The notes below the pieces were generated by a model. That model was not told where the DNA came from. It saw only the letters and a list, made by a program, of their open reading frames with translations, and searched no databases. Below, piece after piece: positions 1-7,910 of a stretch of DNA of 58,862 nt. Origin of the DNA: Nitrospirota bacterium (lineage in GTDB: Bacteria > Nitrospirota > Thermodesulfovibrionia > SZUA-242); contig JALUUO010000030.1 of NCBI GenBank assembly GCA_027021335.1, positions 1 through 58,862 of the forward strand, in the 5' to 3' direction. The translations under genes were made by a program, and so were the position numbers. Position 1 is the stretch's first letter. Each line of letters opens with the position of its first letter.

Positions 1-1
1 T

Positions 2-820
2 GCACTCGAAAATGAGTCCGCCTCTATCAATGAACTCGGTGAGATTATTGATAAGGATTCTGCTTTAACCACTAAACTTTTGAGGCTTGCAAACTCCAGC
101 TACTACGGTTTGTCTTACAAAGTGGATACAATTAAGAGAGCTATTTCCGTCCTCGGTTTCAACACCGTAAAAAATCTTGCGGTTACGGTTTCGGTAGATA
201 AAGTATTCCGTAGAGGTATGGATGCCTCGTTCGATGTGAGGGCTCTCTGGGAGCACAGCCTGGGGTGTGCATTATCGTCAAAGCTTCTGCTAAGCTCAAA
301 GGACCCAATACTGAGAGAAGAAGCGTTTTTATGTGGTATTATTCATGATATAGGCAAGGTTGTGATTGCCAGTAATATGCCTGATGCCATGCAGGAAGTT
401 ATGAAAAAAATCAGCGGTGATAAAAAAACGAGCCAGAGCAATGCTGAAAGGGAAGTTATGGGATTCACACATGCTGATGTAGGAGCACTGGTGGCGGAAA
501 AATGGCATTTTCCGAAAAAATTTTCACTAACAATAAAATTTCATCATCATCCGGGGCAGTCTCCTTACGGACCAAACACAAAACCGCCACAGACGGAGAC
601 ACCACTAGCGGAATCCGGAGTGAAACTTCTTTACGCTGTATATACCGGCAATGTATTGGCTAAAATAGCAGGCCTTGGCAAAAGTCCGGACAATCATGTT
701 GAAAAAATAACACCTTTGGTCTGGGAAATTCTCGGCCGCTCCGAAAGCGAGCTGCCGGATATGGTCGAGACGGTCACAAAAGACTTCGAAGCTATACTAA
801 GTTCTTGGAACACCGGCTGA
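2..820 (+). CDS. HDOD domain signalling protein, 5' end outside the window
   Basis: The reading frame is open from the first complete codon at position 2, so the true start lies outside the window; a TTG at 80 is only an internal codon. The visible 272 residues are an HDOD domain. Near the start is the segment LLRLANSSYYG, typical of the family, then a long helical region, and the HD-like motif in GIIHDIGK around residue 113. HDOD proteins are usually non-catalytic relatives of HD phosphohydrolases and occur with response-regulator or GGDEF modules in motility and cell-cycle signalling. Here the HDxGK signature is kept, so metal binding cannot be excluded. YqgE follows 60 bp downstream on the same strand. 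The missing N-terminus may hold another sensory or receiver domain. I am confident of the family but not of the pathway. Confidence 0.85.
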   Translation, partial: ALENESASINELGEIIDKDSALTTKLLRLANSSYYGLSYKVDTIKRAISVLGFNTVKNLAVTVSVDKVFRRGMDASFDVRALWEHSLGCALSSKLLLSSKDPILREEAFLCGIIHDIGKVVIASNMPDAMQEVMKKISGDKKTSQSNAEREVMGFTHADVGALVAEKWHFPKKFSLTIKFHHHPGQSPYGPNTKPPQTETPLAESGVKLLYAVYTGNVLAKIAGLGKSPDNHVEKITPLVWEILGRSESELPDMVETVTKDFEAILSSWNTG

Positions 821-880
821 AAAACATTCGAAAAAATTTTAAAAAACAGCCTTAGCAATAATGTGCAAAAACAGGAAGCC

Positions 881-1441
881 ATGTTTACTCAAACATTAAA
901 GGGTTCATTTCTGATCGCAATGCCTCACATGATGGACGGAAGGTTTGCTCATAGCCTTGTCTACCTTTGCGAGCACTCTGAGGAAGGGGCGATGGGACTT
1001 ATAGTAAACAAGCCGCTTGTCGGTGTGAATTTTGGTGAAATCTGCCGCCAGGTAGATCTGCCTGTTCCGGAGGCGCCGGAGCCCCTGGTTTACTATGGCG
1101 GCCCAGTCTATCCTGAACGTGGTTTTATTCTTCACTCAACCGAATATCCTGTTGACAGCGGTACTCTTCAGGTTAGTCCAAGTATTTGCCTGTCAGCCAA
1201 CCAGGCGTTACTCAAGGATATTGTCGAGGGATACGGACCGGAAAAATTTCTTCTTGCCATGGGGTACTCAGGCTGGAGACCGGGGCAACTGGAAAATGAG
1301 ATAGGAAACGACGATTGGCTGGTTCTGCCCGCCGATGACCAAGTAATCTTCGATGTCTCGAACGAACAGAAATGGAGAACGGCTGCAAAACTACATGGCA
1401 TCGATCTTTCGATGATCTCAAACAATACAGGCACGGCGTAG
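881..1441 (+). CDS. YqgE/AlgH family protein (UPF0301)
   Basis: The 186-residue protein begins with MFTQTLKGSFLIAMPHM and carries the family's hallmark GLIVNKPL at about residue 45 and a YYGGPV segment near 75. Length and motif order fit the YqgE/AlgH family, whose biochemical role is not settled (AlgH was linked to alginate regulation in Pseudomonas). I chose the ATG at 881 because AGGAA lies just upstream and the sequence from there matches the family start; an in-frame GTG at 863 would add six residues. It follows the HDOD gene after a short gap and ends 9 bp from the convergent zinc permease gene, with no obvious terminator between them. Confidence 0.88.
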   Translation: MFTQTLKGSFLIAMPHMMDGRFAHSLVYLCEHSEEGAMGLIVNKPLVGVNFGEICRQVDLPVPEAPEPLVYYGGPVYPERGFILHSTEYPVDSGTLQVSPSICLSANQALLKDIVEGYGPEKFLLAMGYSGWRPGQLENEIGNDDWLVLPADDQVIFDVSNEQKWRTAAKLHGIDLSMISNNTGTA

Positions 1442-1450
1442 TCTTTTCCC

Positions 1451-2257
1451 TTACCACTCACGTACTCTTTTACCGGCAAATACCAGAAAGAACATGACCG
1501 TAGCTGTAAGCACGATAGTGCCGCCAGGCGGAAGATCAAACTCAAGAGATAAGACGAGTCCCAGCAGGGTGGAGAAAACTCCTGACACGCAGGAGACGGC
1601 TACCATGGAGAAAGGGTTGTTTGCCAAAAGCCGTGCCGTAGCGCCGGGAATGACCAGGAGAGCCGAGACAAGCACGATTCCAACCACGCGAATCGAGACA
1701 ACCACTGCAACTGAAAGAGCTGTCAAAAATAACATGTTCAAGACATTTACAGGCAGGCCCTGAACCTTTGCAAGTTCCTCGTTGTAGGCGGATATGAAGA
1801 GTTCCTTCATAAAAAGCAGTACAAAAGCCACAACCACAGCCATAATGATAACCGCAATCCAAACCTCGGTCTTTGAGATGGCCAGTATACTGCCAAACAG
1901 ATAGCCGAACAGGTCCGTGTTGTACCTGCGGGATATACCTATAAGAACAATGCCCAGAGCCATCGAACTTGCAAAAAACACACCTATTGCCGTATCAGCC
2001 GAAACCCTGGACCGGCGGCCTACTGTATCGATGCCGACAGCCACAGCCAGGCAATAAATCATTGCGGTTATCATAGGGTTTATTCCTGTAATAAAGCCTA
2101 TGGCCACGCCTCCAAAGGCCGCATGCGAGATTCCTGCGCCGATAAAAGACATTCCACGCAACACAACAAATACCGAGACAAGACCGCAGACGATACTTAT
2201 CACTATGCCTGATACGATGGCACGCTGCACAAAACCTTCCTGTAGCAGCTCGATCAT
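1451..2257 (-). CDS. znuB: Metal ABC transporter permease (ZnuB/MntB type)
   Basis: A 268-residue, highly hydrophobic protein with about eight predicted membrane segments. It belongs to the ABC-3 permease family that moves zinc or manganese across the inner membrane. Typical family features are visible: the early GISHAAFGGVAIG stretch (residues about 41-53) and the cytoplasmic loop ISAYNEELAKVQGL near 155-170, which contacts the ATPase. It overlaps the upstream ATPase gene by 4 bp, so translation is probably coupled. With the ATPase and the periplasmic binding protein it forms a complete importer. Zinc is favoured because the binding protein has three candidate histidine ligands; manganese is the alternative. 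Confidence 0.9.
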   Translation of the reverse strand: MIELLQEGFVQRAIVSGIVISIVCGLVSVFVVLRGMSFIGAGISHAAFGGVAIGFITGINPMITAMIYCLAVAVGIDTVGRRSRVSADTAIGVFFASSMALGIVLIGISRRYNTDLFGYLFGSILAISKTEVWIAVIIMAVVVAFVLLFMKELFISAYNEELAKVQGLPVNVLNMLFLTALSVAVVVSIRVVGIVLVSALLVIPGATARLLANNPFSMVAVSCVSGVFSTLLGLVLSLEFDLPPGGTIVLTATVMFFLVFAGKRVREW

Positions 2258-3042
2258 CTTCTAAGCCTTTCACACTTATCACATACCCCTCCTCCCGAGT
2301 GCATAAGGAGGTCCACACTCTTGCCGTAGAGCTTTGCAAGCACATCTTCATCGAAAACTCCCAGCGGGTTACCGTGAAAGTGAAGTGACTTGTTCAAACA
2401 GGCAATTTCATCAACATAGGATGTGACAGATCCGACATCATGGCTTACCATTACGACTGTAAGCCCGAGACGCTTCTGAAGGCCTTTCAGAAGATGGTAG
2501 AAATCCTCCTGTCCCACAGAATCAATACCGGTGGAAGGCTCATCAAGAACAAGAATAGCCGGACTGCCGGCAAGAGCTCTTGCGATCGAAACACGTTGCT
2601 GCTGCCCACCTGAGAGAGTTTCAAACGGCGCCTTTTCCAGGTCTGATATGCCCATCATTTCCAGGCACTTACGGGCTTCCATAAGGTCTTTTTTCCCAGG
2701 CCAACGAAAAAGCCCTATACGCCCGTAAAGTCCCATCATCACCACATCAATCGCTCTTAGGGGAAAGTTCTGTTCTCCTTCGTTTCTTTGCGGTAGATAG
2801 CCAAAGATCTTGCCGCTCCGAACAAGCTGGGAAGGAGCTGTTCCAAATATATGCACACTGCCGTAAGAAGGCCTGGCCAACCCCAGAATCACTTTTAGAA
2901 GTGAGGTCTTGCCGCCGCCGTTAGGGCCGACAATACCCAAAAAACGGCCCTTTTCAAGAAACAAAGATAAATCCCTCAGCACTTCCCGTCCGTTATAGAC
3001 GAGAGTAAGGTTGCGGATATCTATGGCATGGGTATTCGTCAT
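2254..3042 (-). CDS. znuC: Metal ABC transporter ATP-binding protein (ZnuC type)
   Basis: A 262-residue ABC ATPase that powers the adjacent metal permease. Walker A is GPNGGGKTSLL near residue 40, the signature is LSGGQQQRVSIARAL near 143, and Walker B is ILVLDEPSTGID near 165, followed by the switch histidine in MVSHD. Its C-terminus extends a little beyond the core and ends with a Cys-containing tail (GGGVCDKCERL). That tail has a CxxC pair that could bind metal, though this is only a visual observation. The start lies 1 bp from the end of the binding-protein gene, and the end overlaps the permease gene by 4 bp. This is a compact A-C-B operon on the minus strand. Confidence 0.93.
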   Translation of the reverse strand: MTNTHAIDIRNLTLVYNGREVLRDLSLFLEKGRFLGIVGPNGGGKTSLLKVILGLARPSYGSVHIFGTAPSQLVRSGKIFGYLPQRNEGEQNFPLRAIDVVMMGLYGRIGLFRWPGKKDLMEARKCLEMMGISDLEKAPFETLSGGQQQRVSIARALAGSPAILVLDEPSTGIDSVGQEDFYHLLKGLQKRLGLTVVMVSHDVGSVTSYVDEIACLNKSLHFHGNPLGVFDEDVLAKLYGKSVDLLMHSGGGVCDKCERLRR

Positions 3043-3043
3043 A

Positions 3044-3994
3044 TTATCTCATGCCTTTTTCCATTATAGAAATGTTATAGCGCATCATCTCCAGATACGA
3101 CCCTCTGCCTGGCAAGCCCCCAAGCGGATCAAGAATAAGAATCCTGGCTCCTGACTCGGCAGCCACTGCCCTGGCGATACGTTGGCTGAACTGCGGCTCG
3201 GCAAATAGAACTTTTGTCTTTAAATCTTTTATTTTCCTGATGATTTCAGCCAGTTTGCGAGGTCCGGGCTCCCGCCCGGGAGCCTCCTCTATCACGCCGG
3301 CAAGGTGAAGTCCGTAACGGCGTGCAAAGTAATTCCAGGAGTTATGAAATGTGATAAAGTCCCTGGTACTGAACTTCGAAACTCTTGCCTTTATTTCCTC
3401 ATCAAGACGCCACAACTCTTCCGCATAAGCCTTGGCCCGCTTAAAGTATTGAGGCGCCCCGGCCGGATCCATGTCGGACATGGCTTCGGCAATACGCTTT
3501 ACCATACTCACAACAATGATTGGGTCCAGCCAAACATGAGGATCGCCTCTTCCCTCCCGAAGATTAGTTATGTGATTATCACCTGAATACGGTTTATATC
3601 TCTGTTTTTCTCTGTTGTAAGGAATTAGCTTCAATCCCTCGATAAGGCTTACTGTTTTGAGACTCTTTTTACCAGCGCCTGCAACTATCCTGTCAGCCCA
3701 TAACTCAATGCCCCCGCCGATTTTAATAAAAATCCCGGCTTTGGCAAGAGCGAACTGAAGCTTGGGTGTGGGCTCAAAGGTATGCGGGTCGGCTCCCGGC
3801 GGCAGAAGCAGAGTAATTTCAACCCGCTCACCACCAACCTGCCTGATAAAGTCAGCAACAGGCGCTATGCTTGCCACAATGCTTAAAGGTTTTTTCCCGG
3901 TATTTCTTTTAGTGCCGGCCCCGGTGCTGCAAGGCAGTATTAGTGCCGCCATCAGGGCAACAAGCAGGACTCCCTTCAGCTTTGTACTTTTCAT
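3044..3994 (-). CDS. znuA: Periplasmic metal-binding protein of the ABC importer (ZnuA type)
   Basis: A 316-residue cluster A-I (SBP-9) solute-binding protein with an N-terminal signal sequence ending near LPCSTGA. A cysteine there could act as a lipobox, but proline at -1 makes this uncertain. Candidate metal ligands are in the family positions: His in GADPHTFEP (about residue 71), His in DPHVWLDP (about 153), His in TFHNSWNYFA (about 218) and Asp in LILDPLGG (about 291). Three histidines plus an acidic residue are typical of zinc rather than manganese carriers. There is no long His-rich loop of the E. coli ZnuA kind. It lies 30 bp after pth on the same strand, so it may be read from the rplY-pth promoter; no clear Zur site was seen. 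Confidence 0.9.
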   Translation of the reverse strand: MKSTKLKGVLLVALMAALILPCSTGAGTKRNTGKKPLSIVASIAPVADFIRQVGGERVEITLLLPPGADPHTFEPTPKLQFALAKAGIFIKIGGGIELWADRIVAGAGKKSLKTVSLIEGLKLIPYNREKQRYKPYSGDNHITNLREGRGDPHVWLDPIIVVSMVKRIAEAMSDMDPAGAPQYFKRAKAYAEELWRLDEEIKARVSKFSTRDFITFHNSWNYFARRYGLHLAGVIEEAPGREPGPRKLAEIIRKIKDLKTKVLFAEPQFSQRIARAVAAESGARILILDPLGGLPGRGSYLEMMRYNISIMEKGMR

Positions 3995-4024
3995 CCCACC
4001 ACTTGGCCCCTTTACCTTAAATCT

Positions 4025-4618
4025 TTATTTCTTCTGTTTCCTGTCAACTAGACTCTGTGAACGGTTACACATATTCATTGCGGCCTGCACTCCATCTGTG
4101 ATGATAAGCTCCACAGCTTCGGCGGCATTAAAGACCGACTCCTCGATTATCTTATATTCATCTTTACCGAAACGTGACAACACATATTTTTCTACAGGAA
4201 TTCTGCTATCGCGCCCTATGCCTACCTTTACCCGGATAAAATCATTATATCCCAGATGGTCAATAACACTGGCGACCCCCCGGTGCCCCCCTGCTCCTCC
4301 TCCGACACGGATGCGAAGCCTGCCAAGGGGGCTGTCCAGGTCGTCGTGAAGCACTACCAGCCGAATATCGCTGCCGAAATTACGCATGAAGCCACGCACG
4401 GCTTCCCCGCTATTATTCATATAAGTTAACGGTTTAACCAGGACCACTTCGCGGCCGGAAACAGAGCCACGTCCATACCGACTCTGAAATGATTTTTTGG
4501 TGAGGGTAATACAGAAACGAGCAGAGAAGGCTTCTACAATCATAAAGCCGATGTTATGGCGAGTAGAAGCATAGCGGGACCCGGGATTTCCAAGCCCCAC
4601 TATCAACCAGTTAGGCAT
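4025..4618 (-). CDS. pth: Peptidyl-tRNA hydrolase
   Basis: A 197-residue cytosolic enzyme that releases tRNA from prematurely dropped peptidyl-tRNAs. The start MPNWLIVGLGNPG and the substrate-binding and catalytic residues are readable: Asn in GLGNPG, catalytic His in TRHNIGF (about residue 21), Asn in TYMNNSG (about 68) and Asp in LHDDLD (about 93). The usual GGHNG element is GGHRG here, so the residue equivalent to E. coli Asn114 is Arg. Whether that is ordinary for this lineage needs an alignment. It lies 100 bp downstream of rplY, a common bacterial arrangement, and 30 bp upstream of the zinc importer genes. Confidence 0.95.
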   Translation of the reverse strand: MPNWLIVGLGNPGSRYASTRHNIGFMIVEAFSARFCITLTKKSFQSRYGRGSVSGREVVLVKPLTYMNNSGEAVRGFMRNFGSDIRLVVLHDDLDSPLGRLRIRVGGGAGGHRGVASVIDHLGYNDFIRVKVGIGRDSRIPVEKYVLSRFGKDEYKIIEESVFNAAEAVELIITDGVQAAMNMCNRSQSLVDRKQKK

Positions 4619-4719
4619 AAAAAGATAACTGAGAACCGGAGCCTAGGTACTGAGCAACTAATAATAAATAGAATCCTATGGTTCTCATCCTGGCAGAGCT
4701 TGTAAGTGGAGGCCGGGTT

Positions 4720-5355
4720 TTATTCCTCGCTTTTTTCAGGAGCTGGAGTTTCTTCAACAGCTGTTTTTTCTTCAGAGACCGCATCTGATGCACGCGGTGT
4801 GCTTATAACAAGAATAACCGCCTCGGGAGAACTTTTCAGCACTACACCTTCAGGTAGTATAAGGCTAGAGGCATGTACCGTGGAATTAGCCTTCACATTG
4901 GTGATGTCGAATTCAACTGAATCAACAATGTTTCCGGGCATACATTCAACTGTTACGTTCCGTGTCATGACCTGCATAACGCCGCCTTCCTTTACTCCCT
5001 TGGCAACACCTTTCAGGATAACCGGCACCGTAATACTGATTTTCTCATCCATCTTTATCTCTTTAAAATCTATATGAATAAGCTCGTTTGTTATCGGGTG
5101 GACCTGAAAGTCCTTTACAATCGCGGTACGTGACTTGTTGTCCGAAGAAGCATTGCTGACATTCAAAGTAAGCAGGGTATGACCGCTCTTTTGGCTGTTT
5201 ATCAGCTTCAGCATCGGTTTTTTCTCAAGTTCCAGTGGAACTGTGTTTCCTGCACTGTTTAAAACTGCGGGCAGTTTTTCCGCTATACGCAACTTGCGAG
5301 CAACTCCTTTTCCTGTTTTTTCCCTAAGAGTTACATCAAGCGTTAGTGTTTCCAT
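4720..5355 (-). CDS. rplY: 50S ribosomal protein L25 / general stress protein Ctc
   Basis: A 211-residue two-domain L25/TL5/Ctc protein that binds 5S rRNA. The N-terminal part (METLTLDVTLREKTGKG and onward) is the L25 fold. The C-terminal half, with HIDFKEIKMDEKI near the middle, is the TL5-type domain, followed by a Glu-rich tail. I placed the start at the ATG at 5355 because a strong GGAGG lies 8 bp upstream and the protein begins exactly as the family does; the longer open frame to 5481 has no ribosome-binding site. A sigma70-like promoter lies about 40 bp upstream. The downstream pth gene is a classic neighbour. Confidence 0.94.
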   Translation of the reverse strand: METLTLDVTLREKTGKGVARKLRIAEKLPAVLNSAGNTVPLELEKKPMLKLINSQKSGHTLLTLNVSNASSDNKSRTAIVKDFQVHPITNELIHIDFKEIKMDEKISITVPVILKGVAKGVKEGGVMQVMTRNVTVECMPGNIVDSVEFDITNVKANSTVHASSLILPEGVVLKSSPEAVILVISTPRASDAVSEEKTAVEETPAPEKSEE

Positions 5356-5394
5356 GGTATTTCCTCCAGTAGTCTCCTGTTTAAGTATCCATAT

Positions 5395-5424
5395 AATATA
5401 TTGCATTTGCCCCTTTAGGTTCAA
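5395..5424 (-). promoter_or_regulatory. Candidate sigma70 promoter of rplY-pth
   Basis: Read on the minus strand, TTGAAC (5419-5424) is followed after 18 bp by TATATT (5395-5400), 40 bp upstream of the rplY start codon. Both boxes are close to consensus. This is by inspection only. Confidence 0.5.
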
Positions 5425-5512
5425 GTGGTATTTTTTGCAGCCGCTGAAAATACTTGACAGTATCTTGTGTTTAGCAGACATAATACCGATATGAAATTAA
5501 GGAGGCCCTTTA

Positions 5513-6712
5513 ATGGCAACAATTACAGAACATGACTCAAACAAAACGCTATACGGACCAATACTGTTAAGTCTGCTGCTTATCTATACTTTTTTTATTG
5601 CCGTTCCTTTAAAGACCGAGGCTGCTCAGGTCAGCTTTCCTCAGGAATGGGGCGACAATATCCTATCTAAAGCAAATGGGGCATTGCCCATATCTTCATC
5701 GCAGCTTGAAGAGGGCAATTATGGCGCTGATTATCTTATTGACGGTGATGGGACAGCCGGAGCTCCTTATTGCTCTTGGATTTTTTCGTCAAAACCTGCG
5801 TTTGTTATTATTAAACTTCCAAATACGTACCGGATCGAAAGACTGGCGTTTCTTAATGATCAGATGGATGACCGTAATGTTCATGTCAAAGACATTAGTG
5901 CCTTTACCTCAAACGACGGCGAACAATGGAAAATTCTTCAGAGATTCACCCTAAGCAAAAGCCAGGATCTGCAAGCCTTTGAGATTAAAAAACCTGCAAC
6001 TGCTTCTTTTTTGAAGTTCGAGATTCATTCAAACTACGGATCAGACTATGCTGTGCTCGAGGAGATTGCGGCGTTCGGAACAAAAATCCGTAACACTACC
6101 GCGTTTAGGGGTACAGCCAAATATGATGTGATGGAATTAAAAAATGGCGATACATTGACAGGGACCATGCTTAACGACCAGATTGGAATTCAAACTTCTT
6201 ATGCACGGCTGGCTTTTAGAAAGGACCAGATCGCCTCTCTTCTTCTTGAAGGTGATATAGCTAATATCGAGAATATTATCGTTATTAACGGAGATGTTTT
6301 CAGTGGTTTTGTTCTTGAAAAAAATATCAGGTTCAAACTGTCGACCGGACCGGAGATCAAAGTTCGCCGTGAAAAAATAAAACGCCTGGGCATCAGAAAG
6401 CTTCCATACGAAAGAAAAGACTACCCCAGAAAAGACGTTGCTATTCTTAAAAACGGCGATATATTCAGCGGTTTAGTTACAACCCCGGCAGTTACAGTGC
6501 AGACATCATATGCAACCGTGCCGACTAAAACGTCGAATATCGAGGTCATAGAGTTCATTGGAGAGGGCAGAGTTGTCACAAAAATAAAGTTAAAAAATGG
6601 AAATACAATGCAAGGTCTTCTACAGGAAGAAGACATCGCAATCGATCTGGACTATGGTCCTGAGATTCTCATATACAAGGACAAAATAGATAGAATTGAA
6701 TTTCACAAGTGA
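5513..6712 (+). CDS. Exported protein with discoidin-like domain and four NGD repeats
   Basis: A 399-residue protein of unknown function. An N-terminal hydrophobic segment (about residues 15-37, ending near TEAA) suggests export. Residues about 45-190 look like an F5/8 type C (discoidin/galactose-binding) beta-sandwich. The pointers are YLIDGDG, WIFSS, VIIKLPNTYRIERLAF and TSNDGEQWKIL, the usual sugar-binding-domain layout. The rest consists of four tandem repeats of about 45 residues, each opening with a version of LKNGDxxxG (MELKNGDTLTG, IVINGDVFSG, ILKNGDIFSG, KLKNGNTMQG). Each repeat ends with a basic or polar strand and I-x-x-I/L. A good AAGGAGG precedes the ATG. It is transcribed alone, facing the glycosyltransferase group, which suggests a cell-surface or polysaccharide-binding role by inference only. 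Confidence 0.75.
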   Translation: MATITEHDSNKTLYGPILLSLLLIYTFFIAVPLKTEAAQVSFPQEWGDNILSKANGALPISSSQLEEGNYGADYLIDGDGTAGAPYCSWIFSSKPAFVIIKLPNTYRIERLAFLNDQMDDRNVHVKDISAFTSNDGEQWKILQRFTLSKSQDLQAFEIKKPATASFLKFEIHSNYGSDYAVLEEIAAFGTKIRNTTAFRGTAKYDVMELKNGDTLTGTMLNDQIGIQTSYARLAFRKDQIASLLLEGDIANIENIIVINGDVFSGFVLEKNIRFKLSTGPEIKVRREKIKRLGIRKLPYERKDYPRKDVAILKNGDIFSGLVTTPAVTVQTSYATVPTKTSNIEVIEFIGEGRVVTKIKLKNGNTMQGLLQEEDIAIDLDYGPEILIYKDKIDRIEFHK

Positions 6713-6758
6713 CCGGTTTCATAAATCAACAATTCAACTATATTTAAATATAACCCAA

Positions 6759-7859
6759 TTATTGATTCAGTAACGTTGTATATAACTTTTCGATCTTACT
6801 TGCAACCATCGACCACGAATAGTTCTCAAGAACGTGGGTCTTGGCTTTTTGTCTGACAGAAGCCACGGCATCACTGTTTTTAGCCAGATAGTCTATTTTT
6901 TTAGAAAGATCATCTATATCTTTATTCTTGAAGGTATACCCTTTATCGTCCAAGACTTCAAGATTTTCAGGAATATCACTTACAAGGCAACAGTTTCCAT
7001 AACTCATTCCCTCAAGCAAGGCGATCGGCAGTCCCTCCATCTCTGAAGGCAGGACGAACATATAACAGTTTGAAAAAAGTTCATGCAGCATCTTGTCAGT
7101 AGCAAAACCTGTAAAAATAATATTGTCATTACCTGCCGCCAACTGGTAAAGCTCTTCTTTGTAAGCCTTTTCATGCTCCACATCACCGGCAATTACAAGT
7201 TTCAGGTCTGTATTAAGCCGTTTATAAGCATCGATAAGGTAATGAGCCCCCTTTTCTCTTACAAGTCTCGCAACAAAAAGTATATAGTCGTTTCCATAAA
7301 GGCCGTGCTGTTTTATCAAGTCCGGCTCTTCTGGTTGAGGTGGGTTTACACCAGTCGGAATATAAACACAATCTACACCGTGTTTCTTCATTAAATACTC
7401 TTTCTGGACCAGCGAAACCGCTGTTACTACATGAGGAAATTTAACAGACGGAATTTCCGTTAATCTCAAAAACAATTTACCCCAGTAGCCCCACCTTGAC
7501 CGCATCCACTCAATCCCATGGCCCTGAACTACAACCTTTCTTCCTCTAACCCTCGGAATAAAACAGAACATGGCAGGGCCGAAAGCATGAAAGTGAACAA
7601 TATCTACTTCTTTCTGCCTGCATTGGGAAATGGTCGCCATAAACGCCGCTGTAATCTTTTCAAGACTCTTGCTCCTGAAAGACGGAACCGTTTTTATCGT
7701 CATGCCCTTGAAGCTGCCCTCAACAGAACCATAATGCCTTGTTGTGTAAACAATAACATCATGTCCTCTATCGGCAAGCCTTGAGCCCACTTCTTCAGTA
7801 TACTTCTCTATTCCACCGCCAATCGGCATGCCTTTAAGGACTACATAAGCTATTTTCAC
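6759..7859 (-). CDS. Glycosyltransferase family 4
   Basis: A 366-residue GT-B fold transferase. The N-terminal half begins MKIAYVVLKGMPIGGGIEKYTEEV, a typical acceptor-side Rossmann start with the glycine-rich loop. The C-terminal half has the conserved E-x7-E motif (SEMEGLPIALLEG, about residues 278-290) that binds the sugar nucleotide. It probably adds a hexose in surface polysaccharide or glycolipid synthesis. It is last in a minus-strand group with a second GT4 enzyme, a polysaccharide deacetylase and a formyltransferase, so a shared glycan pathway is likely. Donor and acceptor cannot be read from the sequence. Confidence 0.88.
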   Translation of the reverse strand: MKIAYVVLKGMPIGGGIEKYTEEVGSRLADRGHDVIVYTTRHYGSVEGSFKGMTIKTVPSFRSKSLEKITAAFMATISQCRQKEVDIVHFHAFGPAMFCFIPRVRGRKVVVQGHGIEWMRSRWGYWGKLFLRLTEIPSVKFPHVVTAVSLVQKEYLMKKHGVDCVYIPTGVNPPQPEEPDLIKQHGLYGNDYILFVARLVREKGAHYLIDAYKRLNTDLKLVIAGDVEHEKAYKEELYQLAAGNDNIIFTGFATDKMLHELFSNCYMFVLPSEMEGLPIALLEGMSYGNCCLVSDIPENLEVLDDKGYTFKNKDIDDLSKKIDYLAKNSDAVASVRQKAKTHVLENYSWSMVASKIEKLYTTLLNQ

Positions 7860-7910
7860 ACTAAATTCCTTTTTTGCAATCTTGATCTGTTCGTAAGTTA
7901 CGGAAAAACC

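Noticed and set aside
5356-5481. N-terminal extension of L25
   Set aside because: The ATG at 5355 has a strong ribosome-binding site and matches the family start; a promoter lies within the extension.
6719-6770. Terminator between the discoidin-like gene and the glycosyltransferase
   Set aside because: AAATCAACAATT and AATTATTGATT pair only imperfectly and are very AT-rich, so I do not list it as a feature.
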